Shown piece by piece: positions 28,552 to 36,738 of a stretch of DNA of 64,000 nucleotides; the stretch's first letter is position 1, and each line of letters begins with the position of its first letter. Origin of the DNA: Myxococcales bacterium (GTDB lineage: Bacteria; Myxococcota_A; Polyangia; Polyangiales; Polyangiaceae). Location of the stretch: the NCBI GenBank assembly GCA_016794345.1, contig JAEUKE010000223.1, positions 1-64,000 of the forward strand, written 5' to 3'. A model generated the notes under the pieces. The model was not told where the DNA came from. It saw nothing but the letters and a program-made list of their open reading frames with translations, and searched no databases. Both the position numbers and the translations under genes were made by a program.

Positions 28552-29457
28552 TTGCGCTTCAAAGGACGACGAGCAGCGCTCCTCTCGCTGGGCTCGCTCG
28601 CCCTCACGCCGCTCGTGCGATCGTGCCCGAGCTCGGCGCGAGCGCGCACGGTCCGCGGGTGGGAAGTTCCGGGACGAAGCGAGGCGATGGACATCGCGCG
28701 CGCCGTCGTCGGAGGCAGCTGCGGCGTCCTCGTGCACGTCGATCGGCTGCGACACCTGCCCATCGCCAAGCGCCTGCTGACGCTCGGCCAATGGGGCGCG
28801 GCGCTCGATCGCATCGAGGTCGATCCGCTGGAGGAGGTGCGGCGTGTCTTCGTGACCTCGCCGCGGATCGACGACACGGCGCGAAGCGCGACGATCATCG
28901 AGCTCGGCTTCGAGGATCCAACCCGGGTGAGGCAGAGCTTGCGATCCGCAGGGAGCCCGACCGAAAAGGGCGCCGTCCTCACGGTCGACGGCGCGCGCTT
29001 CGCCGTCGAGACGCCCGCGCCGTCCTCGCTGGTGATCGTCCCCGAGGCGTCGGCCGAGGAGCTGGCGTCCCACAAGCGGTTCCTCCGAGAAGGAGCCTGC
29101 TTGCCCGAGCCTGCCGACGACGAGGTGCTCTATGGCTTCGCCGAGAGCCCCGCGCGCACCCTCGGGGACTCGTTGCCCTGGCCGGACTCGATCCGCGACG
29201 TGCACAGCCGGCTCGCCATCTCGCCCTGGGGCGCCACGCTCGACGTCGTCGCGACCTCCACCTCGGAAGCGCAAGCCGAGAAGGACGCCGAGACGCTCAC
29301 GGCCGCGCTCGAGTCGCGGATGCGAGTCGATCTCGTGGTGCTGCAATGGAGCATCATGCCCTGGGGCGAGTTCGAGGCGCGGGGCGACCGTGTCGTGCTC
29401 TCCGCCCAGCTCGACCGCACGGAGCTCGAGATCCTGCTCGCGCTCGGCTCCTTGTGA
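28552..29457 (+). CDS. Putative exported protein, unknown function
   Basis: A 301-residue protein. It starts at TTG, supported by AAGGAGG (28537-28543) eight bases upstream and an N-terminus MRFKGRRAALLSLGSLALTP that fits a signal peptide with twin arginine. The mature part repeats a ferredoxin-like pattern: GSCGVLVHVDRLRHLPIAKR, ARSATIIELGFED and STSEAQAEKDAETLTAALES. No known catalytic motif. It is divergent from recQ (81 bp) and is followed after 69 bp by a membrane protein. Confidence 0.72.
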   Translation: MRFKGRRAALLSLGSLALTPLVRSCPSSARARTVRGWEVPGRSEAMDIARAVVGGSCGVLVHVDRLRHLPIAKRLLTLGQWGAALDRIEVDPLEEVRRVFVTSPRIDDTARSATIIELGFEDPTRVRQSLRSAGSPTEKGAVLTVDGARFAVETPAPSSLVIVPEASAEELASHKRFLREGACLPEPADDEVLYGFAESPARTLGDSLPWPDSIRDVHSRLAISPWGATLDVVATSTSEAQAEKDAETLTAALESRMRVDLVVLQWSIMPWGEFEARGDRVVLSAQLDRTELEILLALGSL

Positions 29458-29526
29458 TCAGGTGAGCCCGCCGCCTTCCGTAGCGTCAGCGGTGATCTCG
29501 TTCATCGGATTGGTAGCATCGCCGGT

Positions 29527-30033
29527 GTGGGGTCCCGTCCCAGCCCTCGACCCAAGTTCGAGATCGAGTCGGCGTTTTCGCCCGAGGTCATCGCGCGGCG
29601 CGTGAACGACTTCTTGAAGGGGACGGAGGACATCCGCGGCATCGCGTTCCCGACGCGCATCGAGCTGGCGATCAGCGGACCGGACCATCATTTCTGGTCG
29701 CCCCAGCTCGTCGCCGAGATGACCGAGACCGAGACCGGAGCGCACCTGCGCGCGCGGTTCGGGCCCGACCCTTACGTCTGGGCGCTCTATCTCCTGTGTT
29801 ACGTGGCGCTCGGGCTCATCACGCTCCTGGCACTGGCGTTCGGCGCCTCCCAGCTCATGCTCGGCCAGTCGCCGACCGCGCTCCTCGGGCTGCCGGTCCT
29901 GGCGGTGCTCGCCGGGCTCGTCTATGGCGCGTCGTTCGTGGGACAGGGCCTCGGCTCCGACCAGATGTACCGCCTCCGCGCGACGCTCGAGGAGCTCACC
30001 GAGACGCGCGAGGATCCGGGCCGCGAGGGCTGA
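29527..30033 (+). CDS. Two-helix membrane protein, unknown
   Basis: A 168-residue protein beginning at GTG. A soluble N-terminal domain of about 85 residues (PKFEIESAFSPEVIARRVN) leads to two adjacent transmembrane helices (about 88-142; YVWALYLLCYVALGLITLLA). A short charged tail follows. The head has a START/polyketide-cyclase-like hydrophobic pattern, but I cannot assign it. It may be co-transcribed with the preceding exported protein and is convergent with the DUF4142-like gene. Confidence 0.65.
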   Translation: MGSRPSPRPKFEIESAFSPEVIARRVNDFLKGTEDIRGIAFPTRIELAISGPDHHFWSPQLVAEMTETETGAHLRARFGPDPYVWALYLLCYVALGLITLLALAFGASQLMLGQSPTALLGLPVLAVLAGLVYGASFVGQGLGSDQMYRLRATLEELTETREDPGREG

Positions 30034-30044
30034 GCGCCACGCGC

Positions 30045-30650
30045 CTACCAAGTGAAGCTGGCGCGACGTGCCTCGAGCAGGAGCGCCTCACGAAGCGTGC
30101 GAGCGCGCTCGAGCTCGGTCTGGATGCGGTTGCGCCAGACACGGAGGTTGGCGCGGAGCTGCGCGTTCTTGGCGTCGGCGAGGAGCCGGGCGTCGAACAC
30201 GCTCGCCGCGTAAGACAGGAGCGCCGCCTGGCCCTGGAGATACTCCTCGTCGACGTGGCCGTGTGACGCGTCTTCGACGAGCCCCTCGACGTCGAGCGAC
30301 GCCTGCCTGATCTCGACCACGGCTTCACGATCCTCGGGCTCGATGGCCGCTGCCTCCAGCACGAGCGCCAGCTCTTGCCATCCGTCCTCGTGCTCGATCC
30401 GGAGATCGTCCGCGAAGCTCTGCACGTCGGGGTGCACGAGCCGCGGCGTCACGCCGCGCGTCTGCGCGATCGTCTCTTCGTGAATCGTCTGCAGGACCCT
30501 CGCGATCTCACCGTCGCGAAGCTCCACACCGCGCCGCTCACCCGACCGGTCGCGGACCGAGACCTCGGGTGCACACGCGGCGCTCGAGCACGCCACGCAG
30601 ACAGCGCCGAGCAGGGCGACCGCCGGCCGGCGGAGGGGGCGCTTGTTCAT
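30045..30650 (-). CDS. DUF4142-like lipoprotein
   Basis: A 201-residue protein. Its signal peptide has two candidate lipobox cysteines (AVCVAC, Cys21; SSAAC, Cys26). The mature part is a four-helix bundle like PF13628/DUF4142 (ferritin-like): DGEIARVLQTIHEETIAQ, then HPDVQSFADDLRIEHEDG and a C-terminal AQLRANLRVWRNRIQTELER helix. These proteins are periplasmic, of unknown function. The start is 47 bp from the divergent aldo/keto reductase. Confidence 0.75.
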   Translation of the reverse strand: MNKRPLRRPAVALLGAVCVACSSAACAPEVSVRDRSGERRGVELRDGEIARVLQTIHEETIAQTRGVTPRLVHPDVQSFADDLRIEHEDGWQELALVLEAAAIEPEDREAVVEIRQASLDVEGLVEDASHGHVDEEYLQGQAALLSYAASVFDARLLADAKNAQLRANLRVWRNRIQTELERARTLREALLLEARRASFTW

Positions 30651-30697
30651 CGAAAACTGCCGAGCAACGGCCGTGCCTCGCGGTACTATCCCGCTCG

Positions 30698-31483
30698 ATG
30701 AGCGACTGGCTTCACGCGACGCCGCGCGCCTTCGGAGCCAAGCGGATCCACCGGCTCGGCCTGGCAGCCAACTTTGGCATCGACGAAGCCGGCGTCCGTT
30801 TGGCGATGGATCGCGGGCTCAACGTCTTCTTCTGGACCATGCGCGCGGGCGGCCTGAAGAACCCGTTGCGCGAGGCCCTCAAGAGCCGGCGCGACGAGGT
30901 CTCGGTGATCGGTGTCGCCTCGATCGGCTGGTTCGGGTGGGGTGTGCGGCGGGGCGCCGAGAGCCTGCTCAGGAGCCTCGGCACCGATCACCTCGACGTG
31001 TTGCTCCTCGGCTGGCTCGGCGTCGGCTCGGCGTGGACGAGCGCGACGGAGCGCGAGCTCGTGGCGCTCCGCGAGAGCGGGAAGGTGCGCGCCATCGGCG
31101 TCTCCATCCACGATCGGCCGCGGGCAGGGCGCCTCGCCGAGGCGTCGCCGCTCGATCTGTTGATGATCCGGTACAACGCCGCCCACCCTGGCGCCGAGAC
31201 TGACATCTTCCCGCACGTGCGTGACAGGTCTCCCTCCGTGCTCGCGTACACCGCGACCGCGTGGCGCCGCCTCCTGAAGAAGCCGAGCGGGTGGGACGGA
31301 CCTGTCATGACCGCCGGTGACTGCTACCGCTTCCAGCTCTCCTCCCCGCACGTCGACCTCGCGCTCACCGGTCCGAAGACGACGGCCGAGCTCGAGGAGA
31401 ACCTCGCTGCGGTCGAGAAGGGCCCGCTCTCGCCGGACGAAGAGAAATGGATGCGCGAGTTCGGCCGCGCGGTCCACGGCTAG
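30698..31483 (+). CDS. Aldo/keto-reductase-fold protein with degenerate active site
   Basis: A 261-residue TIM-barrel protein related to the AKR family (short form). The overall march is recognisable: RLGLAANFGIDEAGVRLAMDRGLN, then AESLLRSLGTDHLDVLLLGWL, VRAIGVSIHDRP, LLMIRYNAAHPGAE and LTGPKTTAELEENL. However, the tetrad positions look replaced. The usual FDTAxxYG reads FFWTMRAG, the Lys strand reads VSVIGVAS, and the His of LxHW is Gly in LLLGWLG. So reductase chemistry is doubtful. It is the first gene upstream of a hairpin-rich gap and an MBL gene. No signal peptide. Confidence 0.82.
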   Translation: MSDWLHATPRAFGAKRIHRLGLAANFGIDEAGVRLAMDRGLNVFFWTMRAGGLKNPLREALKSRRDEVSVIGVASIGWFGWGVRRGAESLLRSLGTDHLDVLLLGWLGVGSAWTSATERELVALRESGKVRAIGVSIHDRPRAGRLAEASPLDLLMIRYNAAHPGAETDIFPHVRDRSPSVLAYTATAWRRLLKKPSGWDGPVMTAGDCYRFQLSSPHVDLALTGPKTTAELEENLAAVEKGPLSPDEEKWMREFGRAVHG

Positions 31484-31486
31484 TGC

Positions 31487-31507
31487 CGTGGAAACGGAGT
31501 TTCCACG
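31487..31507. other. Perfect stem-loop just after the AKR-like gene
   Basis: CGTGGAAAC / GTTTCCACG form a 9-bp perfect stem with a GGA loop, starting four bases after the stop codon. No T-run follows. It may end or stabilise the AKR-like transcript. Confidence 0.5.
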
Positions 31508-31553
31508 CAAACAACGATGAGTCCACTCAGGAACAAACCGCCGCTTCGCCCGG

Positions 31554-31595
31554 GAATTCGGGCCGCCTTCGCCCCGTCAGGGGCGGCCCGAATTC
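31554..31595. terminator. Long perfect stem-loop between AKR-like and MBL genes
   Basis: GAATTCGGGCCGCC at 31554-31567 pairs exactly with GGCGGCCCGAATTC at 31582-31595, giving a 14-bp stem with a 14-nt loop that can form its own GCCCC/GGGGC alternative. It is followed by TTCTT-type bases (TTCTTC). It is a plausible terminator or attenuator for the downstream MBL gene; it could also be a structured RNA. The call as terminator is inference. Confidence 0.5.
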
Positions 31596-31628
31596 TTCAA
31601 GAAGTGTTGGTTCCAGGGGACTAGTCCG

Positions 31629-32564
31629 GTGCCGATCCCGCAGCAGCTCCTCCCGCGCCTGCGGCCCAGGGCCGAGCACCGGCCGACCGCCACGCGCACG
31701 CCGAGCGGCCCTTCGCTCCGCGTGCGCTGGCTCGGGACCGCCGGCCACGTGATCTCGACCGACGAGACGACCGTCCTCGTCGATCCGTTCCTCACGAGGC
31801 CAGGCCTTCGTGGCCTGCTCCGACCGCTCGAGCCGGACCTCGACGCGATCGAGCGCTGGGTGCCGCGCGAGGTGGACGCGGTCCTCGTCGGGCACAGCCA
31901 CTACGACCACCTGCTCGATGCGCCAGCCATCGCGCGGTCACGGGAGGCGATCCTCGTCGGGTCGGGGACGACCGCCGCCGTAGCGCGGGCGGCGGGTGTG
32001 AGCCCCGAGAAGATCCGCGTCGTGCCGCCGGGCGGGCTCTCGCTTCGCGTCGGCGATCTCGAGATCTCGTTTGTCCCGAGCCTGCACGGACGCATCTTCC
32101 TCGGGAAGGTGCCGTTCCCCGGCGAGTGGACACACGCGCCGCCGCTCCCGCTCTACGCGCCGCAGTACCGGATGGGCGGCGCGTACGGGATCCTCATCCG
32201 CGCCGGGGCGCGCACGCTCTATCACAACGGCAGCGCCGATCTCGTCGACGCGGAGATCGCGGGGCGCCACGCCGACGTCGTGCTGGCCGGGCTCGCCGGT
32301 CGCAAGGCGACGCGCGACTACCTGACGAGGCTGACGGGCTGCCTCGGACCGCGGGTGCTCGTCCCCACCCACCACGACGCCTTCTTCGGCCCGCTCGAGC
32401 TCGGCGAGCGGCTCCTGCCCGGGGTGGACCTCAACGGCTTCTTCCGCGAGACGCGCGCCGTCGCGCCGGACGCGCGCGTCGTCACGCCGCTCTATCATGA
32501 CGATGTGGTCATCCCTCTCGAGGGGGACCCGCGGGACATCGCGATCGTGGAGCGCACGGCGTGA
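31629..32564 (+). CDS. MBL-fold metallohydrolase (UlaG-like)
   Basis: A 311-residue protein from GTG. The first domain opens RVRWLGTAGHVISTDETTVLVDP. The metal motif is GHSHYDHL (about residue 88), with later His ligands in VPSLHGRIF, LYHNGSADL and LVPTHHDAFF. It resembles the beta-lactamase-superfamily group containing UlaG. It has no signal peptide, so it is cytosolic. The stop overlaps the GTG of the Sel1-type lipoprotein by 4 bp, so both are one transcript. It is not closely similar to the other MBL gene of this window (12783). Substrate unknown. Confidence 0.88.
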   Translation: MPIPQQLLPRLRPRAEHRPTATRTPSGPSLRVRWLGTAGHVISTDETTVLVDPFLTRPGLRGLLRPLEPDLDAIERWVPREVDAVLVGHSHYDHLLDAPAIARSREAILVGSGTTAAVARAAGVSPEKIRVVPPGGLSLRVGDLEISFVPSLHGRIFLGKVPFPGEWTHAPPLPLYAPQYRMGGAYGILIRAGARTLYHNGSADLVDAEIAGRHADVVLAGLAGRKATRDYLTRLTGCLGPRVLVPTHHDAFFGPLELGERLLPGVDLNGFFRETRAVAPDARVVTPLYHDDVVIPLEGDPRDIAIVERTA

Positions 32565-33376
32565 GGCGGGCGGCGCTCGTGCTCGCGGCGTTGTCGGTGG
32601 CCACGTCGTGCGCCGGCTCGCGCGCCGACTCGAGCGAGGACGATCCGCAGCCCGAGCCGGATCCGACCTCGTACGGGATCCGGCTCCGGGACATGGCCCT
32701 GCGCAAACACGTGGTCGTGCCGGGGCTCAGCGACGATCTGTCCAACGCGATCGGCAGGGAGATCTCGCGTCCGCCCGATCTGATCGGCGCGCTCACCGGG
32801 TACGCGCGCACGTGCAGACGTGGCGAGCGCGCCGGGTGTTACATGCTCTCCTTGCTCGATCGGCCGCGCCCGATCCGCAACGAAGAGGTGCGCGAGCAGA
32901 TCATCGAGCCGCTCTCCGTCGCGTGTGCGACGGACGTCGCGGCGGGCTGCCACCTCGCGGCGTTGGTCCTCGACGACGAGTCGGGCAACCCGCTCGACCC
33001 CAAGGCCGCCTATTCGGCGTTCGCGAAGGCCTGCAAGCGAGGGTTTCACCCGGCCTGCGTGCGCGAGGCCTGGTTCCACATCTTCGGCCAGGCCGCGAAG
33101 GAGCCCGGCGCTCACGCGCGGCACGTGGGCCTGCGCAAGGCGGCGTGTGACGCCGGGTTTCCGAGCGGCTGCCGGCCCGTCCCGGCGCACGGGTACGCCG
33201 GTGACGAGCTGCGCGCTTGTGAGCTCGGCGACCTCGACGCCTGCACCGCGATCACGGTGGGCCCCAAAGCCGCGCGAGCCAAAGGCGTAATCGGTGAGCT
33301 TCGACCGGAGATCGAAGCGATCTGCGAGGCGAGCAAACACGAGGCCGCCTGCGCTGACGTCGCTCGCACACGTTGA
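32561..33376 (+). CDS. Cysteine-rich Sel1-like lipoprotein
   Basis: A 271-residue protein starting at a GTG overlapping the MBL stop (GTGA). Signal peptide with lipobox ATSC (Cys17). The mature part carries degenerate Sel1-like helices with paired cysteines: TCRRGERAGCYMLSLL, ACATDVAAGCHLAALVLDD, AFAKACKRGFHPACVREA, AACDAGFPSGCRPV and ACELGDLDACTA. The Cys-x7-8-Cys spacing is that of disulfide-stabilised Hcp-type repeats. It is probably periplasmic or surface-exposed and mediates protein contacts. Fewer and looser repeats than the gene at 56810. Confidence 0.8.
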   Translation: MRRAALVLAALSVATSCAGSRADSSEDDPQPEPDPTSYGIRLRDMALRKHVVVPGLSDDLSNAIGREISRPPDLIGALTGYARTCRRGERAGCYMLSLLDRPRPIRNEEVREQIIEPLSVACATDVAAGCHLAALVLDDESGNPLDPKAAYSAFAKACKRGFHPACVREAWFHIFGQAAKEPGAHARHVGLRKAACDAGFPSGCRPVPAHGYAGDELRACELGDLDACTAITVGPKAARAKGVIGELRPEIEAICEASKHEAACADVARTR

Positions 33377-33379
33377 CGT

Positions 33380-33652
33380 TCAGAGCTTCGAGGGGTCGGC
33401 GGTGACCGTCGGCTCGGCCGGCGGCTCGGTGGTGGAGCCCTCGGGCTCGCCTTCGCGTGTGACCTTGGGCTCGATCGCGCGGGCGATCGTGCCGAGCGAA
33501 CGTGCGGCGAGCCGCATGGACCGCGCGCTCCGCTCGAGAGCAGAGGTCGCCACCTGCAGGCCGAAGACGGCCCACTCTGCGCCGATGCCCACGAGCGAGT
33601 CCACGAGGCGTTCGCTTTCGTTCGAGCGGGTGGTGTTCGTCTGGGTTTCCAT
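33380..33652 (-). CDS. Small helical protein, phasin-like (uncertain)
   Basis: A 90-residue protein. The ATG at 33652 has a GGAGAAAG ribosome site. The core (ERLVDSLVGIGAEWAVFGLQ, ATSALERSARSMRLAARSLG) is a pair of amphipathic helices, and the Pro/Glu/Thr-rich tail is disordered. The size and amphipathic helices recall phasins or other small granule/lipid-binding proteins, but this is only pattern. It ends 3 bp from the Sel1 stop (convergent). Confidence 0.55.
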   Translation of the reverse strand: METQTNTTRSNESERLVDSLVGIGAEWAVFGLQVATSALERSARSMRLAARSLGTIARAIEPKVTREGEPEGSTTEPPAEPTVTADPSKL

Positions 33653-33755
33653 GGTGCTTTCTCCGATTTCGAGACGGACGAGTCCCACCCCCGCCCCCAT
33701 GGCGTGGACAGAACCGTCATGTTCGATGCAAGACAGTCGTGAAGAGACGAGGCGC

Positions 33756-34253
33756 TCAGCCGCCCGGGAGGCAGGCGTCGCACACGAAGACCCGCGGGGC
33801 GCCCGGCGCCGCCGAGTCCGTGATTCCGAGGTGGGCTTTGTCACCCGGCTTGAGGGCCGAGCTGCACTTCGCGCAGCTCGCCGCCTGGGCGAGGGTGACG
33901 GTCTGGAAGGCGATCACGTCGGGCAGGGGCTGGTCGGGGAGCACGCGGCGCTTGAGGCGCCCCCGCTCCTCCTCCAGCTGGCGAGCCGCCTTCTTGAGGC
34001 GAGCCTCCACGTTCTCACCGGCCGCATCCGCCACGCTCAGCGCGTCCTCCAGGATGGTGCGCACCAGGTTGGAGACCGGGACGCGGAGGTTCTGGGCGAA
34101 CCGCTTGAGCTCGGCTTCCAACACGGCGGGTACACGCGTGTGGAGCACACGCTCCTTCTTGTCGGCGCGCCCGTCCCCGTCCACCTCGGCGGCGTCCGCC
34201 TGGGGAGTTGCAGAAGAGTCGGGTGAGCCGTCACGTGTCACGCCGTGATACAT
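33756..34253 (-). CDS. Ribbon-helix-helix regulator with C-terminal zinc ribbon
   Basis: A 165-residue protein. Residues about 34-68 (RVLHTRVPAVLEAELKRFAQ followed by NLRVPVSNLVRTILEDAL) form a ribbon-helix-helix DNA-binding unit. A coiled-coil arm follows (EARLKKAARQLEEERGRLKR), then CAKC ... CDAC, a probable zinc ribbon near the end. It looks like a dimeric repressor. A dense cluster of GTATCAC inverted repeats upstream (34235-34301) overlaps the start codon itself, a strong sign of autoregulation. It sits 66 bp downstream of the thiol-protein gene on the same strand. Target genes beyond itself are unknown. Confidence 0.82.
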   Translation of the reverse strand: MYHGVTRDGSPDSSATPQADAAEVDGDGRADKKERVLHTRVPAVLEAELKRFAQNLRVPVSNLVRTILEDALSVADAAGENVEARLKKAARQLEEERGRLKRRVLPDQPLPDVIAFQTVTLAQAASCAKCSSALKPGDKAHLGITDSAAPGAPRVFVCDACLPGG

Positions 34254-34301
34254 AACACGGATGTATCACACGTCAAGCCGGCATGTATCACGCCGTGATA
34301 C
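34235..34301. promoter_or_regulatory. Operator cluster of GTATCAC inverted repeats
   Basis: Three related elements lie in 67 bp. 34285-34301 is a perfect 17-bp palindrome GTATCACG-C-CGTGATAC. 34235-34251 is the same with one mismatch (GTGTCACG-C-CGTGATAC) and overlaps the start codon of the ribbon-helix-helix gene (34251-34253). Between them GTGATACAT (34245-34253) and ATGTATCAC (34261-34269) make a perfect 9-bp inverted repeat. The two 17-bp palindromes are centred 50 bp apart, close to five helical turns, suiting cooperative binding. Probable autoregulatory operator. Confidence 0.8.
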
Positions 34302-34319
34302 GGCTCACCCTGCTGCCGA

Positions 34320-35969
34320 TCACTCGCCGCAGCCGGGCGCGGGCTGGCCGCCCCCGTTCGATGCGGCGGGGGCCTGACCGCTGAGCTTGTTCTCGCAGCC
34401 CTTCATCTTGTTGTGGGCGCAGACGTTCGTCTTGATGGTCTCGGCGTCGATGCCCGAGAACTTGAACTTGCCGTTCACGAGCCAGGTGGGGCTGGCCCCG
34501 AAGCCCGCGGCCTCGGAGGCGGCGAACGACTTGGCGAGCAGGTCCTTCCCTTCGCCGTCGAAGCACTTGGAGATGACGGACGCGTCGATGCCGGTCTTGT
34601 CGCCGGTGCAGGCCTGCCAGTCCGCGCTCTTGTAGTCCTGGTTTCGGCACCAGATGTAGTCGAGATACTTCCGGTTCTTGTCGTAGTTCTTGATGGCGCA
34701 GACAGCGCGGATGTCCTCGTCGACCTCGGGCTGACCGTGCATCGACTTCAGGCCCGACGCGTCGCCGTCGCCGATGTAGTGGATGACGAAGTCCAGCTTC
34801 TCGCCGGCCTTGTCGAAGTTCGCGAGGACCTCCTTCATGGCGTCGAGGCCCTTCACGCCGAAGGGGCACTGCGACATCACGAAGACCTCGAGCTTCTTCG
34901 GCTCCTCCGCGCGGCACTGGAGCCTGTCTTTGCACTCGTCCAGCTTGCAGCCGCCGTCGTCCGCACAAGCCGGGTTCCAGTCGCCGACGGTCGCGATCTT
35001 CAGATCGCCGCGATCCATCAGGGCCTTGGCGAGGTTCTGCGAGGCCTCCTCGTCGTCCGCCAGGGTCTTGTCGAAGACGACGGCGGGGAGCTTGGCAGGC
35101 TTGATCTTGTCGAACAGCTTCTTCCCCTCGGGCGACTCGTAGTCGACCGTCGTGATGACGGGCGCGCCGACGGTGCCGCCGATCTGACCCTGCAGGCCCT
35201 CGGTGTCGCAGTCCTGCCCGCAGCGCTTGTCCGAGAGGATTGTGACGTTGACCTTGGGCTGGGGCGGGATCTCGCCGCACACGGCGGGCTGCTCTCCCTG
35301 ATACGCGGCGCAGATGGCCCGCATGATGTCCTTCGGGCGGCGGCTGCCTTCGTAGTCTTTCCCGGCGATGTGGATGGTGGGGCTGCCGCTGACATCTTTG
35401 TCATCCGCGCGCTTGAACGACGCGGCGAGGAGCTCGCGCCCCTCCGGGCCCTTGGCGCAGGCGCCGATCTTCTCGGCGGAGGCGCCGACCGCCTTCGCGC
35501 AGGCCTCCCAGCCGGTGTCGATGTTCTTCCAGTCCTTGTTCTGGCACTGGATGAACTCGAACCACTTGCCCGTGTGTTTCTGGGCGCACACCTGCAGGAG
35601 GTCGCCCATGACCTCCTTCGGGCCGTGCATGCTGGTGAGCTCGCCGCCGGCCCCGCCCTTGCCGATGAACTCGACCTTCAGGTCGATGTCGGCGCCCATC
35701 TTCTGCACGACCTCCTCGAAGGCGGCCTCGGCCTGCACGCCGTACGGGCACTGCGACATCACGAAGAGCTCGACCTTCACGGCGCCCGGGTTCACGACGC
35801 GCGGCGCGTCCGCGAGGGCTCCGGCTGCCGGGTCCGGCGCGGCGGTCGCGGCGGGCGAGTGCGCCCCACGATCGGCCGTGTACATGATGCCCATCCCGAA
35901 GAGAAACGCGCAGGCAGCGCCGACGATCAGGTGCGTGTGCTTCACGACCCACGACGTACCATTGCGCAA
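34320..35969 (-). CDS. Membrane-anchored protein with two GILT-like thiol-reductase domains
   Basis: A 549-residue protein. An N-terminal signal anchor (about 8-30) places it in the periplasm. Two homologous thioredoxin-like domains follow at about 62-240 and 360-535, separated by a related, shorter domain (about 245-335). Both have the strand-motif VELFVMSQCPYG / LEVFVMSQCPFG (Cys74 and about Cys368), then SMHG.(P/Q).EV, CAQ..., FIQCQNKDW / YIWCRNQDY and a downstream Cys. This is the order seen in GILT-type thiol reductases, but the CxxC is reduced to CPYG/CPFG, one Cys each. It may use other cysteines, or act as a chaperone or disulfide sensor. Stand-alone gene upstream of the ribbon-helix-helix gene. 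Confidence 0.8.
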   Translation of the reverse strand: MRNGTSWVVKHTHLIVGAACAFLFGMGIMYTADRGAHSPAATAAPDPAAGALADAPRVVNPGAVKVELFVMSQCPYGVQAEAAFEEVVQKMGADIDLKVEFIGKGGAGGELTSMHGPKEVMGDLLQVCAQKHTGKWFEFIQCQNKDWKNIDTGWEACAKAVGASAEKIGACAKGPEGRELLAASFKRADDKDVSGSPTIHIAGKDYEGSRRPKDIMRAICAAYQGEQPAVCGEIPPQPKVNVTILSDKRCGQDCDTEGLQGQIGGTVGAPVITTVDYESPEGKKLFDKIKPAKLPAVVFDKTLADDEEASQNLAKALMDRGDLKIATVGDWNPACADDGGCKLDECKDRLQCRAEEPKKLEVFVMSQCPFGVKGLDAMKEVLANFDKAGEKLDFVIHYIGDGDASGLKSMHGQPEVDEDIRAVCAIKNYDKNRKYLDYIWCRNQDYKSADWQACTGDKTGIDASVISKCFDGEGKDLLAKSFAASEAAGFGASPTWLVNGKFKFSGIDAETIKTNVCAHNKMKGCENKLSGQAPAASNGGGQPAPGCGE

Positions 35970-35978
35970 GCGTGCGCG

Positions 35979-36680
35979 CTACCGCGCGGGGGTACCCAGA
36001 CGCGCGCGCAGGAGAGCCTCGAGCGAATCGAAGTACGACTCCGGTACGGTCGCCGCGGCGCGGCGGAGGCGATCGGTGAGCGCGTCGACCGGGCGCACGT
36101 GCTCCGCGCCCTCGACGGCGTGGGCCACGTTCTCCGCCGTGGGGGCCCTCGGCGTCTGTCGGAAGGCGTCGACCAGGGCGGTCAGCGCCTGCCTGAGCAG
36201 CGCCTTGGAGCCCTCGAAGGAGACGCGGAACGCCGCGCCGAGCGGAGAGTGATCGGTCTCGAGGAGCGTCGCGTCGATGGCCGCGCGGACGTCCGCCGCG
36301 CGGCGCGCGGGGGGTGATGCGCCCATGGAGAAGGCGAGATCGAGCAGGTAGCCGCGGTGATAACAGGCGCTCGCGGCGTCGGAGGCCCGCTTGATCTCGA
36401 GGACGAAGAAGATCTTCCGGAAGAAGAGGCGCAGCGGCAGGAGCAAGACACCCCGGCCGAGCTGACCGAACACGCTCTCGCCCGGGCCCTCGGCGATCGC
36501 CCGAAGCTGGTCGTCGGAGAGGGTCACACCGTGGGAGCGGGCGATCTCGGAGGTGAGCCGTCGCTCGAGGAACGCCTTCACGATGTCGTCGAGGAAGGGG
36601 ATGGGGATGAGCGGCGTGAGCCCGACGAGGACGGCGTGGCTGACCAGCAGCGGGCTCGTGGCGATTTCTCGGCGCGGCAC
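35979..36680 (-). CDS. Hypothetical protein with hydrophobic patches
   Basis: A 233-residue protein from a GTG (no clear ribosome site). It contains two hydrophobic stretches (LLVSHAVLVGLTPLIPIPFL; VFGQLGRGVLLLPLRLFFRK) that may sit on or in the membrane. A conserved-looking helical C-terminus follows (RRAADVRAAIDATLLETDHS, TDRLRRAAATVPESYFDSLE). Family not recognised. It lies 10 bp upstream of the thiol protein on the same strand, so the two are probably co-transcribed. Confidence 0.65.
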   Translation of the reverse strand: MPRREIATSPLLVSHAVLVGLTPLIPIPFLDDIVKAFLERRLTSEIARSHGVTLSDDQLRAIAEGPGESVFGQLGRGVLLLPLRLFFRKIFFVLEIKRASDAASACYHRGYLLDLAFSMGASPPARRAADVRAAIDATLLETDHSPLGAAFRVSFEGSKALLRQALTALVDAFRQTPRAPTAENVAHAVEGAEHVRPVDALTDRLRRAAATVPESYFDSLEALLRARLGTPAR

Positions 36681-36738
36681 CCGGAGAGGAGAGCAGGACA
36701 GCGGACGAATGCAACCACCCGCGATCGGAGAGCCGCGC

